Source: a virus
Virus record (IMG/VR): IMGVR_UViG_3300044630_000654
Coordinates: 1-27,539 of that record
DNA: 27,539 bases
Reading direction: 5' to 3' (one strand)
Position numbers and translations under genes: made by a program. Below the pieces are notes generated by a model, which had not been told where the DNA came from, did no database searches, and worked only from the letters and a program-made list of their open reading frames with translations. Positions 6,135 to 12,602 of the stretch are shown in pieces. Numbering within the stretch: the stretch's first letter is position 1; the number at the start of each line of letters is the position of its first letter.

Positions 6135-7241
6135 ATGAAACTATGGACAAATAACACAAACGCAATTCACAAAGTCGATGACAATATGCTCTATCCACGC
6201 ACTACATATGTATTGCCCGATGAGCTAACTGGACCAACCTGGGACGATTCAATCCCTTGCCCACATAAGATCAAGCCGTACTACAAGGGGCGCGCTGCTG
6301 GTGGTGCAACAGCCGTGTACCGCGCTGGGGCAATTGGTGACGCGATCATTGCTACCGCCTTCGTCAACTACTTGGTGCAGGAGTCGGGCGGGGTTGTGGA
6401 GGTTTACGCACCTGCTCGCAACCTACCTCTCTACGCTGGGTTGGGTGCAAAGCTGTGGCCGTTGCCTGCATCGCTAGAGGCTTGGGATTCTTTTGACGCA
6501 CACCTACCGACTGACGATCTGTTCAGCGGGCAGGTTGGCAACACGAAGCTAGGCACTGGTCCTGGCAACTGCTACCAGCGCATCTACGAGTGGATGGGGG
6601 TTTGGGATGAGAAGACGATGGCTAAGTATTGTAAGCCAGTTCTACATCTCATCGAGCCAGACCACGAAGAGTTGAAGGCGATGGGCAAGTGGCCGTTGCC
6701 TAGTCCGTTCTTTGCCTACCACGTTTCGTCCAGTGGTCCGACCCGCACCTACCCGCCAACGATGGGGCAGGAGGCGGTGCTGGCGTTGCTAGAAGCTTAC
6801 CCCAAACATCACGCTGTCATCATTGGGCTGGATAACAGCAACAACTTTAAAGTGGATCATCCGAGAGTGATTGATCTATTTAACTGCACCAAGGCTGTGC
6901 GCTCGCTGTTCCCGATTATCAGCGGGGCTGACTTTGTTGTTGCACCAGATAGCAGTGTCAACCATATGGCTGCTGGATTGGATACACCGTGTGTGTCGCT
7001 GTGGGGCAGCTACGATCCAAAAGATCGTATGAGTTTTTATCCCAAGAACGTATCGGTGTTCAAGCCCGATACCTGTCCACACGCGCCTTGCCGACCGCAC
7101 GCTGGGTTGCCGCAGGCGAAGTGTAAGGATGCGAGTAATCGCACCCCGAAGACTCAATACTGGTGCAACGCTCTGCGGAATATTACCGCCGAAGATATTG
7201 TGCTTGCATCCAGAAAGGCGATTGAGCTAGAAAACAAATAA
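6135..7241 (+). CDS. GT9/heptosyltransferase-like glycosyltransferase
   Basis: The 368-aa protein has two GT-B-like halves. The N-terminal half carries YRAGAIGDAIIATAF (residues about 62-76), equivalent to the Gly-Asp acceptor-side loop of ADP-heptose transferases. The C-terminal half has VVAPDSSVNHMAAG (D272, H277) followed by PCVSLWGSYDPKDR, the donor-binding signature of family 9. Known relatives add heptose to lipopolysaccharide core. A Cys-rich tail (CPHAPC, later Cys near the end) is unusual and might bind metal. The start follows GAAAGGCAGG. It is separated by 45 bases from the overlap chain and by about 250 bases from the primase. Target unknown. Confidence 0.78.
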   Translation: MKLWTNNTNAIHKVDDNMLYPRTTYVLPDELTGPTWDDSIPCPHKIKPYYKGRAAGGATAVYRAGAIGDAIIATAFVNYLVQESGGVVEVYAPARNLPLYAGLGAKLWPLPASLEAWDSFDAHLPTDDLFSGQVGNTKLGTGPGNCYQRIYEWMGVWDEKTMAKYCKPVLHLIEPDHEELKAMGKWPLPSPFFAYHVSSSGPTRTYPPTMGQEAVLALLEAYPKHHAVIIGLDNSNNFKVDHPRVIDLFNCTKAVRSLFPIISGADFVVAPDSSVNHMAAGLDTPCVSLWGSYDPKDRMSFYPKNVSVFKPDTCPHAPCRPHAGLPQAKCKDASNRTPKTQYWCNALRNITAEDIVLASRKAIELENK

Positions 7242-7255
7242 CTAACTGGCGTTGT

Positions 7256-7369
7256 GGTATGCAAGGAGATCTTGCATCGGGCGTTTCCTCAGTGTGTCTA
7301 CCCCTTGAATCAGAGCCAGTTTGAATTTTATGAATACAATGTCCCGAATGGTACGCAAGGAGATCTTGC
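7256..7369 (+). repeat. 20-bp direct repeat pair with internal hairpin
   Basis: GGTAYGCAAGGAGATCTTGC occurs at 7256-7275 and 7350-7369, 94 bases apart, with one T/C difference. Each copy can fold as GCAAG-GAGAT-CTTGC. No gene is seen in 7242-7493, so coding constraint does not explain the repeats. They may be binding sites or part of an origin; this is inference. Confidence 0.6.
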
Positions 7370-7373
7370 GGCT

Positions 7374-7493
7374 GGTAATCACGATTACCACTTGAAACAA
7401 AGGGGCATAAATTTTAATAAGTAAAAGCAGATACCACTTGCAGTGGTTGAACATCGTGATACAAAACAAATAAGCAGAAAGGTAAATCGTGAT
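7374..7493 (+). promoter_or_regulatory. Palindrome-rich leader upstream of primase-helicase
   Basis: Seen in sequence: a near-perfect palindrome GGTAATC-AC-GATTACC at 7374-7389; a hairpin ACCACT-TGC-AGTGGT at 7433-7447; and three copies of the octamer ATCGTGAT, inverted at 7378-7385 and direct at 7453-7460 and 7486-7493, the last touching the start codon. A cluster like this just before a primase-helicase gene suggests an operator for autoregulation or a replication origin. Weak promoter-like TTGAAT and TATGAA elements lie upstream at about 7305-7334, too poor to call. Confidence 0.45.
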
Positions 7494-9482
7494 ATGAATG
7501 AAGAAATGTTGACAGCTTTACGCTGTCGTTTGGGTAAACCAGTATTCCTACTTGTTCCGAAAGGAATGAAGGGTCCAGTGCAGGTTGGGTGGCAAAACAT
7601 TGCGTACGAGGAAACCCTCCGCACCGAGTATATTCAGAAGTTGCTCGCATCAAACATAGGCGTGCTGATGGGCAGGGCATCATCCAATCTGTGTTCCATT
7701 GACGTAGATAGCGATGCAAGGGCGGAAGAGTTTGAGAAGGCTAATCCAAAGCTGGCCGCAACATTCCAAACCAAGGGAGCCAGAGGTCGCAACTTCTGGG
7801 TGCAGATCAAGGGCGAGTATCCAGACCTATTTAAGATCAAGGCTGGCACTGAGGATTGGGGTGAGTGGAGAAGTAATGGCGGGCAAACAATAGTTTACGG
7901 AACGCATCCAAGCGGATGCCAGTACACATATCCAGTAAGAGGGGCAGCTCCAGTCGAGATTGAGTTTAGCGAAATCAATTGGCCAGAGGATACCAATAGG
8001 CCGTGGAAGGATGATGAGCATAAAAAGAAATGCAAGGAGTTGGAGGAGGCTTGGGGCGCGCCGTTCAAGTACCGAACCAATACGGAAACTGAGGCGCAAA
8101 CATTGGTTGGTATCAATGAGCCGTTCTGGGCTGCGAAGTATCACACCGAAAACAAAATTCTGTGGGAGCCATCCGAGAAGAAGTTTTATATGTACGATCC
8201 AGAGACAGGACTGTGGGGCATTAAGAGCGAGGACACGATCAAGCAGGAGATAAGCTCATCCATACTGGAAGTAGGTAGAGACATTGGCGAGCCGTCAACG
8301 CAAGACATGAGGAGTGAAAGGCTGCTCACATCTATTACCCGCCAGTTGCGGGGCATGGTGGAGGTGCAGGATGCGTTCATAAACAAGGGTATTCCAGGTG
8401 TGCATTGCGCCAACAGCTATATTACTTTTGATGATGACGGAGAGCTACGCGAACACGACTTCAGCCCAGACTTCTATTCGCGCAATCAATCGCCGATAGA
8501 GTACAAGGGCATTGATAAGATCCCACAACGCTTCTTGACCGATCTGGTTGGTCCGACATTCAGTGATCCAGATGATGCGGTGATGTTTCAAAAGTACGGC
8601 GGGATGTGTTTGTTCGGAAGAAATATCATCCAGAGATTCATGGTGATGTATGGGCAGGCTGGTGGAGGCAAGTCAACGCTGGTCAACATTGTTCTAAACA
8701 TCGTTGGCAAACACAACATGGCCGCGCTCAGAACTGGACATCTCAACAATCAGTTTGAGTTGTATAGGTTTCGAGCCAAGACACTGCTCTCTGGAACGGA
8801 CGTGCCTGGCAACTTCTTATCCACCCCTGGAGCCAAGGTCATCAAGGGGCTAACTGGAGGAGACACGATGGAGGCGGAGGGCAAGGGTCTTAATGATGGC
8901 GTAGTGCTGCAAGGCATATTCAATATCCTCATCACGTCCAACGAAAGGCTCAAGGTCGCGCTGGAAGGTGATGTTGAGGCTTGGGGCAGGAGGTTGTTGC
9001 TGCTTGAGTTTACCAATCCACCACCAGCCAAGAAGGTTGATAGGCTTGCGGACAAGCTGGTAGAGGAGGAAGGATCAGAGATATTGGCTTGGTTCCTATG
9101 CGGGTTCCGAGAGTTGCTGAAGGATGTGAGGGAGACTGGAGACATACGCCTAGCCAGCCCGCAAATACAGAAGGTCAACAGCCTGCTTGCGGAGTCGGAC
9201 AGCGTCACAAACTTCATCAAGGAAAAGGTAACAAAGGCCAAGGGATTTGAGATAACCAATGAGGAGCTTATCACCCTATACGGAGAGTATTGTGCGGAGC
9301 GCAGGTGGGTTGCAATGGAGCTTGCTAGGCTCCAGAAAGTCATAAATGAGCAGATGTATGCCATACACGGCGCAACCCAGAGTCATTCGGTTGTGGCTCC
9401 AAGCGGTAAGAATGCAAGAGGGTTTAAGAATGTGGCAGTTCAAGGGCAATCCAGAGCAAGCCATAGGAGGGATGAGTTTTGA
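7494..9482 (+). CDS. Primase-polymerase (AEP) / SF3 helicase fusion
   Basis: A 662-aa replication protein. Residues about 15-150 match the bifunctional primase-polymerase (archaeo-eukaryotic primase) domain: SIDVDSD carries the metal-binding D70/D72, and GGQTIVYGTHPSG (H138) is the second active-site block. After a linker and a D5-like N-terminal region, residues about 370-520 form an SF3 helicase: Walker A GQAGGGKST (K393), sensor-1 ITSNER (N483) and a following WGRRL. Known relatives prime and unwind the phage origin. The frame extends to a GTG at 7443, but the ATG at 7494 follows GAAAGG and is preferred. The stop overlaps the zinc-finger gene (TTGA). No separate DNA polymerase is seen in the window. 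Confidence 0.88.
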   Translation: MNEEMLTALRCRLGKPVFLLVPKGMKGPVQVGWQNIAYEETLRTEYIQKLLASNIGVLMGRASSNLCSIDVDSDARAEEFEKANPKLAATFQTKGARGRNFWVQIKGEYPDLFKIKAGTEDWGEWRSNGGQTIVYGTHPSGCQYTYPVRGAAPVEIEFSEINWPEDTNRPWKDDEHKKKCKELEEAWGAPFKYRTNTETEAQTLVGINEPFWAAKYHTENKILWEPSEKKFYMYDPETGLWGIKSEDTIKQEISSSILEVGRDIGEPSTQDMRSERLLTSITRQLRGMVEVQDAFINKGIPGVHCANSYITFDDDGELREHDFSPDFYSRNQSPIEYKGIDKIPQRFLTDLVGPTFSDPDDAVMFQKYGGMCLFGRNIIQRFMVMYGQAGGGKSTLVNIVLNIVGKHNMAALRTGHLNNQFELYRFRAKTLLSGTDVPGNFLSTPGAKVIKGLTGGDTMEAEGKGLNDGVVLQGIFNILITSNERLKVALEGDVEAWGRRLLLLEFTNPPPAKKVDRLADKLVEEEGSEILAWFLCGFRELLKDVRETGDIRLASPQIQKVNSLLAESDSVTNFIKEKVTKAKGFEITNEELITLYGEYCAERRWVAMELARLQKVINEQMYAIHGATQSHSVVAPSGKNARGFKNVAVQGQSRASHRRDEF

Positions 9483-10081
9483 GCCTAGACATATCAAAGT
9501 TGCATAACGTGAAGAATGCAGCAGACGGCGGGATCAAGGCTGGCTGTCCAGCTTGCGCTGCGCTTGGGCAAGACAACCGCAAGGAACATCTATACATATA
9601 CAAAGACGGCAGGTTCGGGTGTGCCAAGTATCGCGGGGATAGGGCGCATCGAGCCATGATAGCCAAGCTGGTTGGAGATGGGGTCGTTGCTAAGCCAAAG
9701 TCGTATATCGCCATTAAGCCGTTTTCATGTCCTAAAAGGGATAAGAAAGCGGATTCTGGGACAATTGGGACACCTTTTTATAACCTACGCGCACTGCTTG
9801 AAAAGTTTATAGTATCTAATAAAGATACGTTATGTAATACACCCGTGGGTGAAATAGGGTTGCGAAAACCTGTCCCAGCTGTCCCAGAAATTGATAAGTC
9901 GTTGACAGATAACGAGGAGAGGCAAATCGAGCTAGTCCCAGCCGAAATAGTGGCCAAAATCAAGGAGGATTGCCAAGTTGGTGGGTGGGTTGAGGCTGTT
10001 GAAAGGCTGTTTGATGGAAGCATAGTAGGCGCAGTTTGGGATTGCGAAGTTTATGGGGATATGGAGACGGAAGCCAAATGA
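9479..10081 (+). CDS. Primase-type zinc-finger protein, 200 aa
   Basis: The N-terminal 65 residues resemble the zinc-binding domain of DNA primases: GCPACAALG (C23, C26), a strand pair, then FGCAKYRGDRAH (C48, H57). The remaining 135 residues have no recognised domain; residues about 75-130 look loosely structured. The start is a TTG in a TTGA overlap with the primase-helicase stop, supported by AGGAGG about eight bases upstream. In many phages this finger is fused to the primase; here it is a separate downstream gene, so it probably acts in trans to guide template recognition. A transcription regulator is the main alternative. Confidence 0.7.
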   Translation: MSLDISKLHNVKNAADGGIKAGCPACAALGQDNRKEHLYIYKDGRFGCAKYRGDRAHRAMIAKLVGDGVVAKPKSYIAIKPFSCPKRDKKADSGTIGTPFYNLRALLEKFIVSNKDTLCNTPVGEIGLRKPVPAVPEIDKSLTDNEERQIELVPAEIVAKIKEDCQVGGWVEAVERLFDGSIVGAVWDCEVYGDMETEAK

Positions 10082-10314
10082 GGATGGGTGGGTACGATTT
10101 TGTGGCTGGAAATACGCAGGCTGACTACGCCAAACATTCCCAAGCTACATTTAAGTCAATTTTGTGGTGGACCAGATGCAAGGGTATTGAAGACGGATGG
10201 CCGAAAGAAATGCTCAAGAAGAGATTGATTAGGATTGCTGGCGTATTGCAAAGCCAAAGCGAACCAGAAAATTGTATTAGTGAATCGCAAATGCAGAGGC
10301 TTCTATACTTTTGA
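10078..10314 (+). CDS. Hypothetical protein, 78 aa
   Basis: The frame is open further upstream, but the ATG at 10078 makes an ATGA overlap with the zinc-finger gene and is the natural start. The product is basic with Trp-rich centre (ILWWTRCKGIEDGWP) and a helical C-terminal half (MLKKRLIRIAGVLQ). No family is recognised. Operon position suggests a replication-linked accessory protein. Confidence 0.5.
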   Translation: MRMGGYDFVAGNTQADYAKHSQATFKSILWWTRCKGIEDGWPKEMLKKRLIRIAGVLQSQSEPENCISESQMQRLLYF

Positions 10315-10327
10315 TTTTGTTGCGGTG

Positions 10328-10336
10328 TGGTACAAT
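10328..10336 (+). promoter_or_regulatory. Possible extended -10 promoter
   Basis: TGGTACAAT at 10328-10336 matches the extended -10 form TGnTATAAT with one change. No good -35 box lies at the right distance. Transcription would start close to the ATG at 10343, which has no Shine-Dalgarno sequence, so a nearly leaderless message is possible. Weak evidence. Confidence 0.3.
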
Positions 10337-10342
10337 CGTGAA

Positions 10343-10486
10343 ATGAACAACAGTAAACCTGGTTTGTATGCAAACATTAACGCCCGCCGCAAGGCTGGCA
10401 CTAGCCGTCCTAAGTCTAAAAGCACCATCAGCCCAAAGGTGTGGCGCATGATGAAAGCCAAGAAGGGCGGGTTTGAACCACGATAG
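10343..10486 (+). CDS. Small basic phage protein (GLYANI family), 47 aa
   Basis: The 47-aa product begins with Lys-Pro-Gly-Leu-Tyr-Ala-Asn-Ile followed by basic Arg/Lys residues. This KPGLYANI.A.RK opening is common in tiny phage proteins of unknown role. A longer upstream extension is open, but the family pattern and the ATG at 10343 support the short form. It is strongly basic and likely nucleic-acid associated. The next gene starts inside its last codons. Confidence 0.65.
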   Translation: MNNSKPGLYANINARRKAGTSRPKSKSTISPKVWRMMKAKKGGFEPR

Positions 10487-10757
10487 GGATCAGTTGAAGG
10501 TAGCGCACAAGTTCATTGGCCTGCTTCAACGTGAGAATGCACAGTTGCATGGCGTGCTACGTTTGCTAGGCCAACTGGTAGACGATATGAATGCCAACTG
10601 CTCCTATGAGGTCTTTGAAGTGCAATGGAACAGCCTTACAGAGCAGGTCAAGAGGCTGTCGGGTTTCTTTGAAAGCCACCAGAAGGCACTACAGTCGCTC
10701 CAGGACTCGATTCCAGACGTTTGGGACCAAGATGAGGTAGATGACCTTGAATCCTAG
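10473..10757 (+). CDS. Coiled-coil hypothetical protein, 94 aa
   Basis: Starts at a TTG with AGAAGGGCGGG immediately upstream, overlapping the previous gene by 14 bases. The product is helical: residues about 8-35 and 48-85 have Leu/Val at heptad-like spacing, and the C-terminus is acidic (DQDEVDDLES). No domain is recognised. The TTG start is an inference from the ribosome binding site and the lack of a good ATG; the first in-frame Met lies well inside the helix. Confidence 0.5.
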   Translation: MNHDRDQLKVAHKFIGLLQRENAQLHGVLRLLGQLVDDMNANCSYEVFEVQWNSLTEQVKRLSGFFESHQKALQSLQDSIPDVWDQDEVDDLES

Positions 10758-10983
10758 AGAACTGCCTTGCAATAGCCCAAGGCGTACACCTGGCGAGGCG
10801 CGCAAATTTGTAGTCCGAGCGTGTAAGGATGGGAAAAGCAAGGTTATCCGCTATGGTGACCCCAAGATGACCATTAAGAAGAACAATCCAGAGCGTAGGC
10901 GTAGCTTTAGGGCTAGACACAAGTGCGACAGCAACCCTCCCAACAAGCTAACGGCGCGCGCGTGGAGCTGCAAAAATTGGTAA
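10741..10983 (+). CDS. Conserved viral protein with RARHxC / WSCKxW motif, 80 aa
   Basis: The 80-aa basic product has a pattern I know from phage proteins and large DNA viruses: KFVVRAC, then V.RYGDP.M.IKKNNP, RR.SFRARHKCD, and a C-terminal LTARAWSCKNW. The paired Cys and His residues near the end (H60, C62, C76) could bind metal. In some phages the same region is the tail of a larger structural or protease protein; here it stands alone. It overlaps the coiled-coil gene by 17 bases. Function unknown. Confidence 0.65.
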   Translation: MTLNPRELPCNSPRRTPGEARKFVVRACKDGKSKVIRYGDPKMTIKKNNPERRRSFRARHKCDSNPPNKLTARAWSCKNW

Positions 10984-10984
10984 T

Positions 10985-11149
10985 ATGGCAAAGGTGGCCA
11001 AAAATAAGGCTCTAAAACGTTCACAATCGAGCGGAAATGCCGTTTCTAAGCGTCTTTGCAGCAAGGCTGATGCCCCAGACCTTCCAGTGGTCAAATTTAA
11101 GGTTGAACCGCTAGACAACAGAGCCTGTTGTTGCCGTATTGGTCGCTAG
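10985..11149 (+). CDS. Possible small basic protein, 54 aa
   Basis: A 54-codon ATG frame one base after the preceding stop. The product is Lys-rich at the N-terminus and ends with three consecutive Cys followed by RIGR. It is the last plus-strand gene before the minus-strand cluster. No motif or relative is recognised, and no strong ribosome binding site is visible, so it may be spurious. Its stop lies next to the first copy of the GCTNCCGTTTR repeat. Confidence 0.4.
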   Translation: MAKVAKNKALKRSQSSGNAVSKRLCSKADAPDLPVVKFKVEPLDNRACCCRIGR

Positions 11150-11165
11150 GCTGCCGTTTATAGCA

Positions 11166-11202
11166 CCCTTATAGGGCTGTTCTATATACCCCTTATAGGG
11201 CT
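11166..11202 (+). repeat. Paired 13-bp repeat CCCTTATAGGGCT
   Basis: CCCTTATAGGGCT occurs at 11166-11178 and 11190-11202, 24 bases from start to start, roughly two helical turns. Each has short inverted arms (CCCT/AGGG). The shorter core CCTTATAGG appears again at about 11409, just before the 56-aa minus-strand gene. The spacing suits a dimeric binding site; no protein is known. Confidence 0.5.
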
Positions 11203-11224
11203 AACGCTCCCGCGAAAGGCTACG

Positions 11225-11395
11225 CTACCGTTTGGATGCCTGTGCTTCCGTTTGACGCTCCCGATACTTAGCCCAACGTATTCCTACCGCCTTCTGATAG
11301 TGTTCTTTTGGTCGCACCTTTTGAGGACCTTTTACAGATCCGCCTTTCTTACCTAGTCGCGAAAGGTAGGCTTTGATAATTTCGTCTTCTGTCAT
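11225..11395 (-). CDS. Small basic protein with LGKKGGS motif, 56 aa
   Basis: Found by translating the minus strand; too short for usual thresholds. The 56-aa product begins MTEDEIIKAYLSRLGKKGG and continues with a basic helical half (HYQKAVGIRWAKYRERQ). The LG..GGS...P pattern is common in tiny phage and plasmid proteins. AAGGAC lies about 12 bases before the start, a weak ribosome binding site. The last 10 codons coincide with two copies of the GCTNCCGTTTR repeat, so the tail may be acquired by repeat spread. Function unknown. Confidence 0.6.
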   Translation of the reverse strand: MTEDEIIKAYLSRLGKKGGSVKGPQKVRPKEHYQKAVGIRWAKYRERQTEAQASKR

Positions 11396-11506
11396 ATTTT
11401 TATATTGTCCTTATAGGCCAAGCTTCCGTTTGTAAAGACGGAATGCCTGGGCTGCCGTTTGTTAGCGAATGCGAAAGCTTTGGGGATTGAACCCTTGGCG
11501 GTGTTG

Positions 11507-11683
11507 TTATCTTGTCTTTATATCCTCCGCGACAATCTTGTTAATCAGTTTTAGGGAATACTCTCCCCATTGTTCCATAGCTATCTGTACCGCCTTCTTA
11601 TAGGATACGCCTTCTTTCTTTGCCATCTTCCTTAAATAGCTTTCAGTAATTCCAACCTCATCTAGTTGCTTGGGGTGCTTCAT
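11507..11683 (-). CDS. Small helical protein, 58 aa
   Basis: A 58-aa minus-strand product starting MKHPKQLDEVGITESYLRK, followed by AKKEGVSYKKAVQIAMEQW and a helical tail. The layout of short basic helix, turn and second helix might be a small DNA-binding fold, but no family is recognised. The start overlaps the upstream gene as ATGA, and GAAGGCGGG lies just upstream. The 111-base gap to the next minus-strand gene holds two GCTNCCGTTTR repeats and no other gene. Confidence 0.6.
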   Translation of the reverse strand: MKHPKQLDEVGITESYLRKMAKKEGVSYKKAVQIAMEQWGEYSLKLINKIVAEDIKTR

Positions 11684-11841
11684 TTGCCCGCCTTCTTTCC
11701 TTCTATTTTCTCAACCTCTTTGCTTGCATAATTGGCAAGAGAATGAACTGCGTTCCTATATTGCTTATAGGAATTTTTATCCGACAACTGGTCGAATAGA
11801 TTAAGTATCCACTTCAACTGATCGTATTTTTTGCTCTTCAT
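11680..11841 (-). CDS. Hypothetical helical protein, 53 aa
   Basis: A 53-aa minus-strand product, basic and Tyr/Asn-rich, predicted to form two helices (LKWILNLFDQLSDK and RNAVHSLANYASKEVEKIE). GAAAGGAC lies about 13 bases before the ATG. It is coupled by ATGA to the 58-aa gene. No family is recognised. A 94-base gap with several inverted repeats separates it from the next upstream gene of this cluster. Confidence 0.55.
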   Translation of the reverse strand: MKSKKYDQLKWILNLFDQLSDKNSYKQYRNAVHSLANYASKEVEKIEGKKAGK

Positions 11842-11873
11842 TATAGCGTGTGTCCTTTCTTTTACTTTTCTTT

Positions 11874-11944
11874 AGGTCATCTCTATCGAGTTTGACCTCT
11901 CCCACCCTCGGTTAAAAGGATGGACGAGGGAAAACTTATTTTCC
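11874..11944 (-). promoter_or_regulatory. Three consecutive inverted repeats between minus-strand genes
   Basis: Three hairpin-capable repeats follow each other: AGGTCA/TGACCT (11874-11879 and 11893-11898), CCCTCG/CGAGGG (11905-11910 and 11925-11930), and GGAAAA/TTTTCC (11929-11934 and 11939-11944), the last spanning the stop of the 27-aa peptide. No clean U-tract follows, so a classic terminator is not supported; RNA processing, attenuation or protein binding are alternatives. Confidence 0.4.
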
Positions 11945-12019
11945 GACCAACTCGATCCAGCTTGCTAGGCTCAAGCCAAGCAAGATCCCAAACATCAAAA
12001 TGGTGTATGCCTTAATCAT
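11936..12019 (-). CDS. Possible 27-aa membrane peptide
   Basis: A 27-codon minus-strand frame with one hydrophobic stretch (TILMFGILLGLSLASWI) after Lys3, enough for one membrane span. It is preceded by a strong GGAGGTG ribosome binding site a few bases from the ATG and overlaps the end of the 44-aa gene by 8 bases. Such size and shape recall single-span phage peptides. The ribosome binding site is the best evidence that it is translated. Confidence 0.5.
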   Translation of the reverse strand: MIKAYTILMFGILLGLSLASWIELVGK

Positions 12020-12146
12020 TCCACACCTCCTTTCTGATTACATATTCTTGGATGCCGTGAAACTTTCTCCACATTTCGGCTTTGTTGCGGTCATCAAAAC
12101 GGCAGACAAACGAGCCGTTGCGTGAGTAGATGGAGAAGCAGATCAT
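12012..12146 (-). CDS. Hypothetical protein, 44 aa
   Basis: A 44-codon minus-strand gene. It starts in a TAATG overlap with the 142-aa gene and has GGAGGAGG about five bases upstream. The product has a beta-strand-like N-terminal half (ICFSIYSRNGSFVCRF) and a helical, basic C-terminal half (NKAEMWRKFHG), a compact layout with two Cys. No family is recognised. The strong ribosome binding site and the overlaps support it as a real gene. Confidence 0.55.
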   Translation of the reverse strand: MICFSIYSRNGSFVCRFDDRNKAEMWRKFHGIQEYVIRKEVWND

Positions 12147-12574
12147 TAAGCCTCCTCCGTCATATCGCAGTAAGCCCTTGCCACTTCTTCACCCGCATAC
12201 CAAGCGAGGCCGTTCGGAACTTGGGTCTGGTCGGTGTTGCCAGCTAAACCCTCTACAATCTCGGCTTCAGTTGCACCATCCATACATCTAAAGCCCTTAA
12301 TCATTTCGACCAATCCAAATCCTAGTTCTTTCGATTGCTGAGATGCCATTTCGAGAATCACTTTTCTATGGGCATGGGCGAAGCGAAGCGTGTCAGTATA
12401 GTAAATGAATCCATGAAAGCCCCCGCTAATTCCGTGGCGTGTGATGTCGGGGGCGGATTGCTTGAAGGATTCCCAACCGCCCATCTGACGGACTACTCCT
12501 CGAACAAGTGATGCGGGGATGTTGGTTGAGTCGATTAGGTTTTTGAGAGTTGGTTTTTTTGTTTCTGTTATCAT
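12146..12574 (-). CDS. Conserved phage/mobile-element protein (DUF7222-like), 142 aa
   Basis: The 142-aa product has a recognisable block order: RQMGGWESF, DITRHGISGGFHGFIYYTDT (residues about 44-63), a helix with HRKVILEMA, and C-terminal NGLAWYAGEEVARAY. I associate this with a family of unknown function in phages and mobile elements (probably DUF7222; name from memory). It is soluble, acidic and predicted mixed alpha/beta. GAAAGGAAA lies about 12 bases before the start. It is the largest gene of the minus-strand cluster and possibly its main effector, for example in host takeover or defence evasion; that role is inference. Confidence 0.65.
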   Translation of the reverse strand: MITETKKPTLKNLIDSTNIPASLVRGVVRQMGGWESFKQSAPDITRHGISGGFHGFIYYTDTLRFAHAHRKVILEMASQQSKELGFGLVEMIKGFRCMDGATEAEIVEGLAGNTDQTQVPNGLAWYAGEEVARAYCDMTEEA

Positions 12575-12602
12575 ATTGTGTCGTTTCCTTTCTTTGGTTG
12601 TG

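Larger units (their letters stand above)
11150..11461 (+). repeat. Five copies of GCTNCCGTTTR
   Basis: The 11-mer GCTNCCGTTTR occurs in the same orientation at 11150-11160, 11224-11234, 11244-11254, 11422-11432 and 11451-11461. The third and fifth copies share a longer match of about 21 bases (11234-11254 and 11441-11461, three differences). Copies two and three overlap the 3' end of the minus-strand 56-aa gene; the others are noncoding. A small hairpin TTCCGT/ACGGAA is at 11424-11443. Iteron, protein-binding array or shuffled duplication are possible explanations. Confidence 0.6.

Noticed and set aside
8750-9364. 204-codon minus-strand frame opposite the SF3 helicase
   Set aside because: Ser/Leu-rich product with no recognisable domain, fully antisense to well-supported helicase motifs; it reflects codon choice on the plus strand.
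11482-11500. tRNA-like T-arm (minus strand GGGTTCAATCCC)
   Set aside because: Only a three-pair stem can form around the loop, and no acceptor, D or anticodon arm could be placed nearby.
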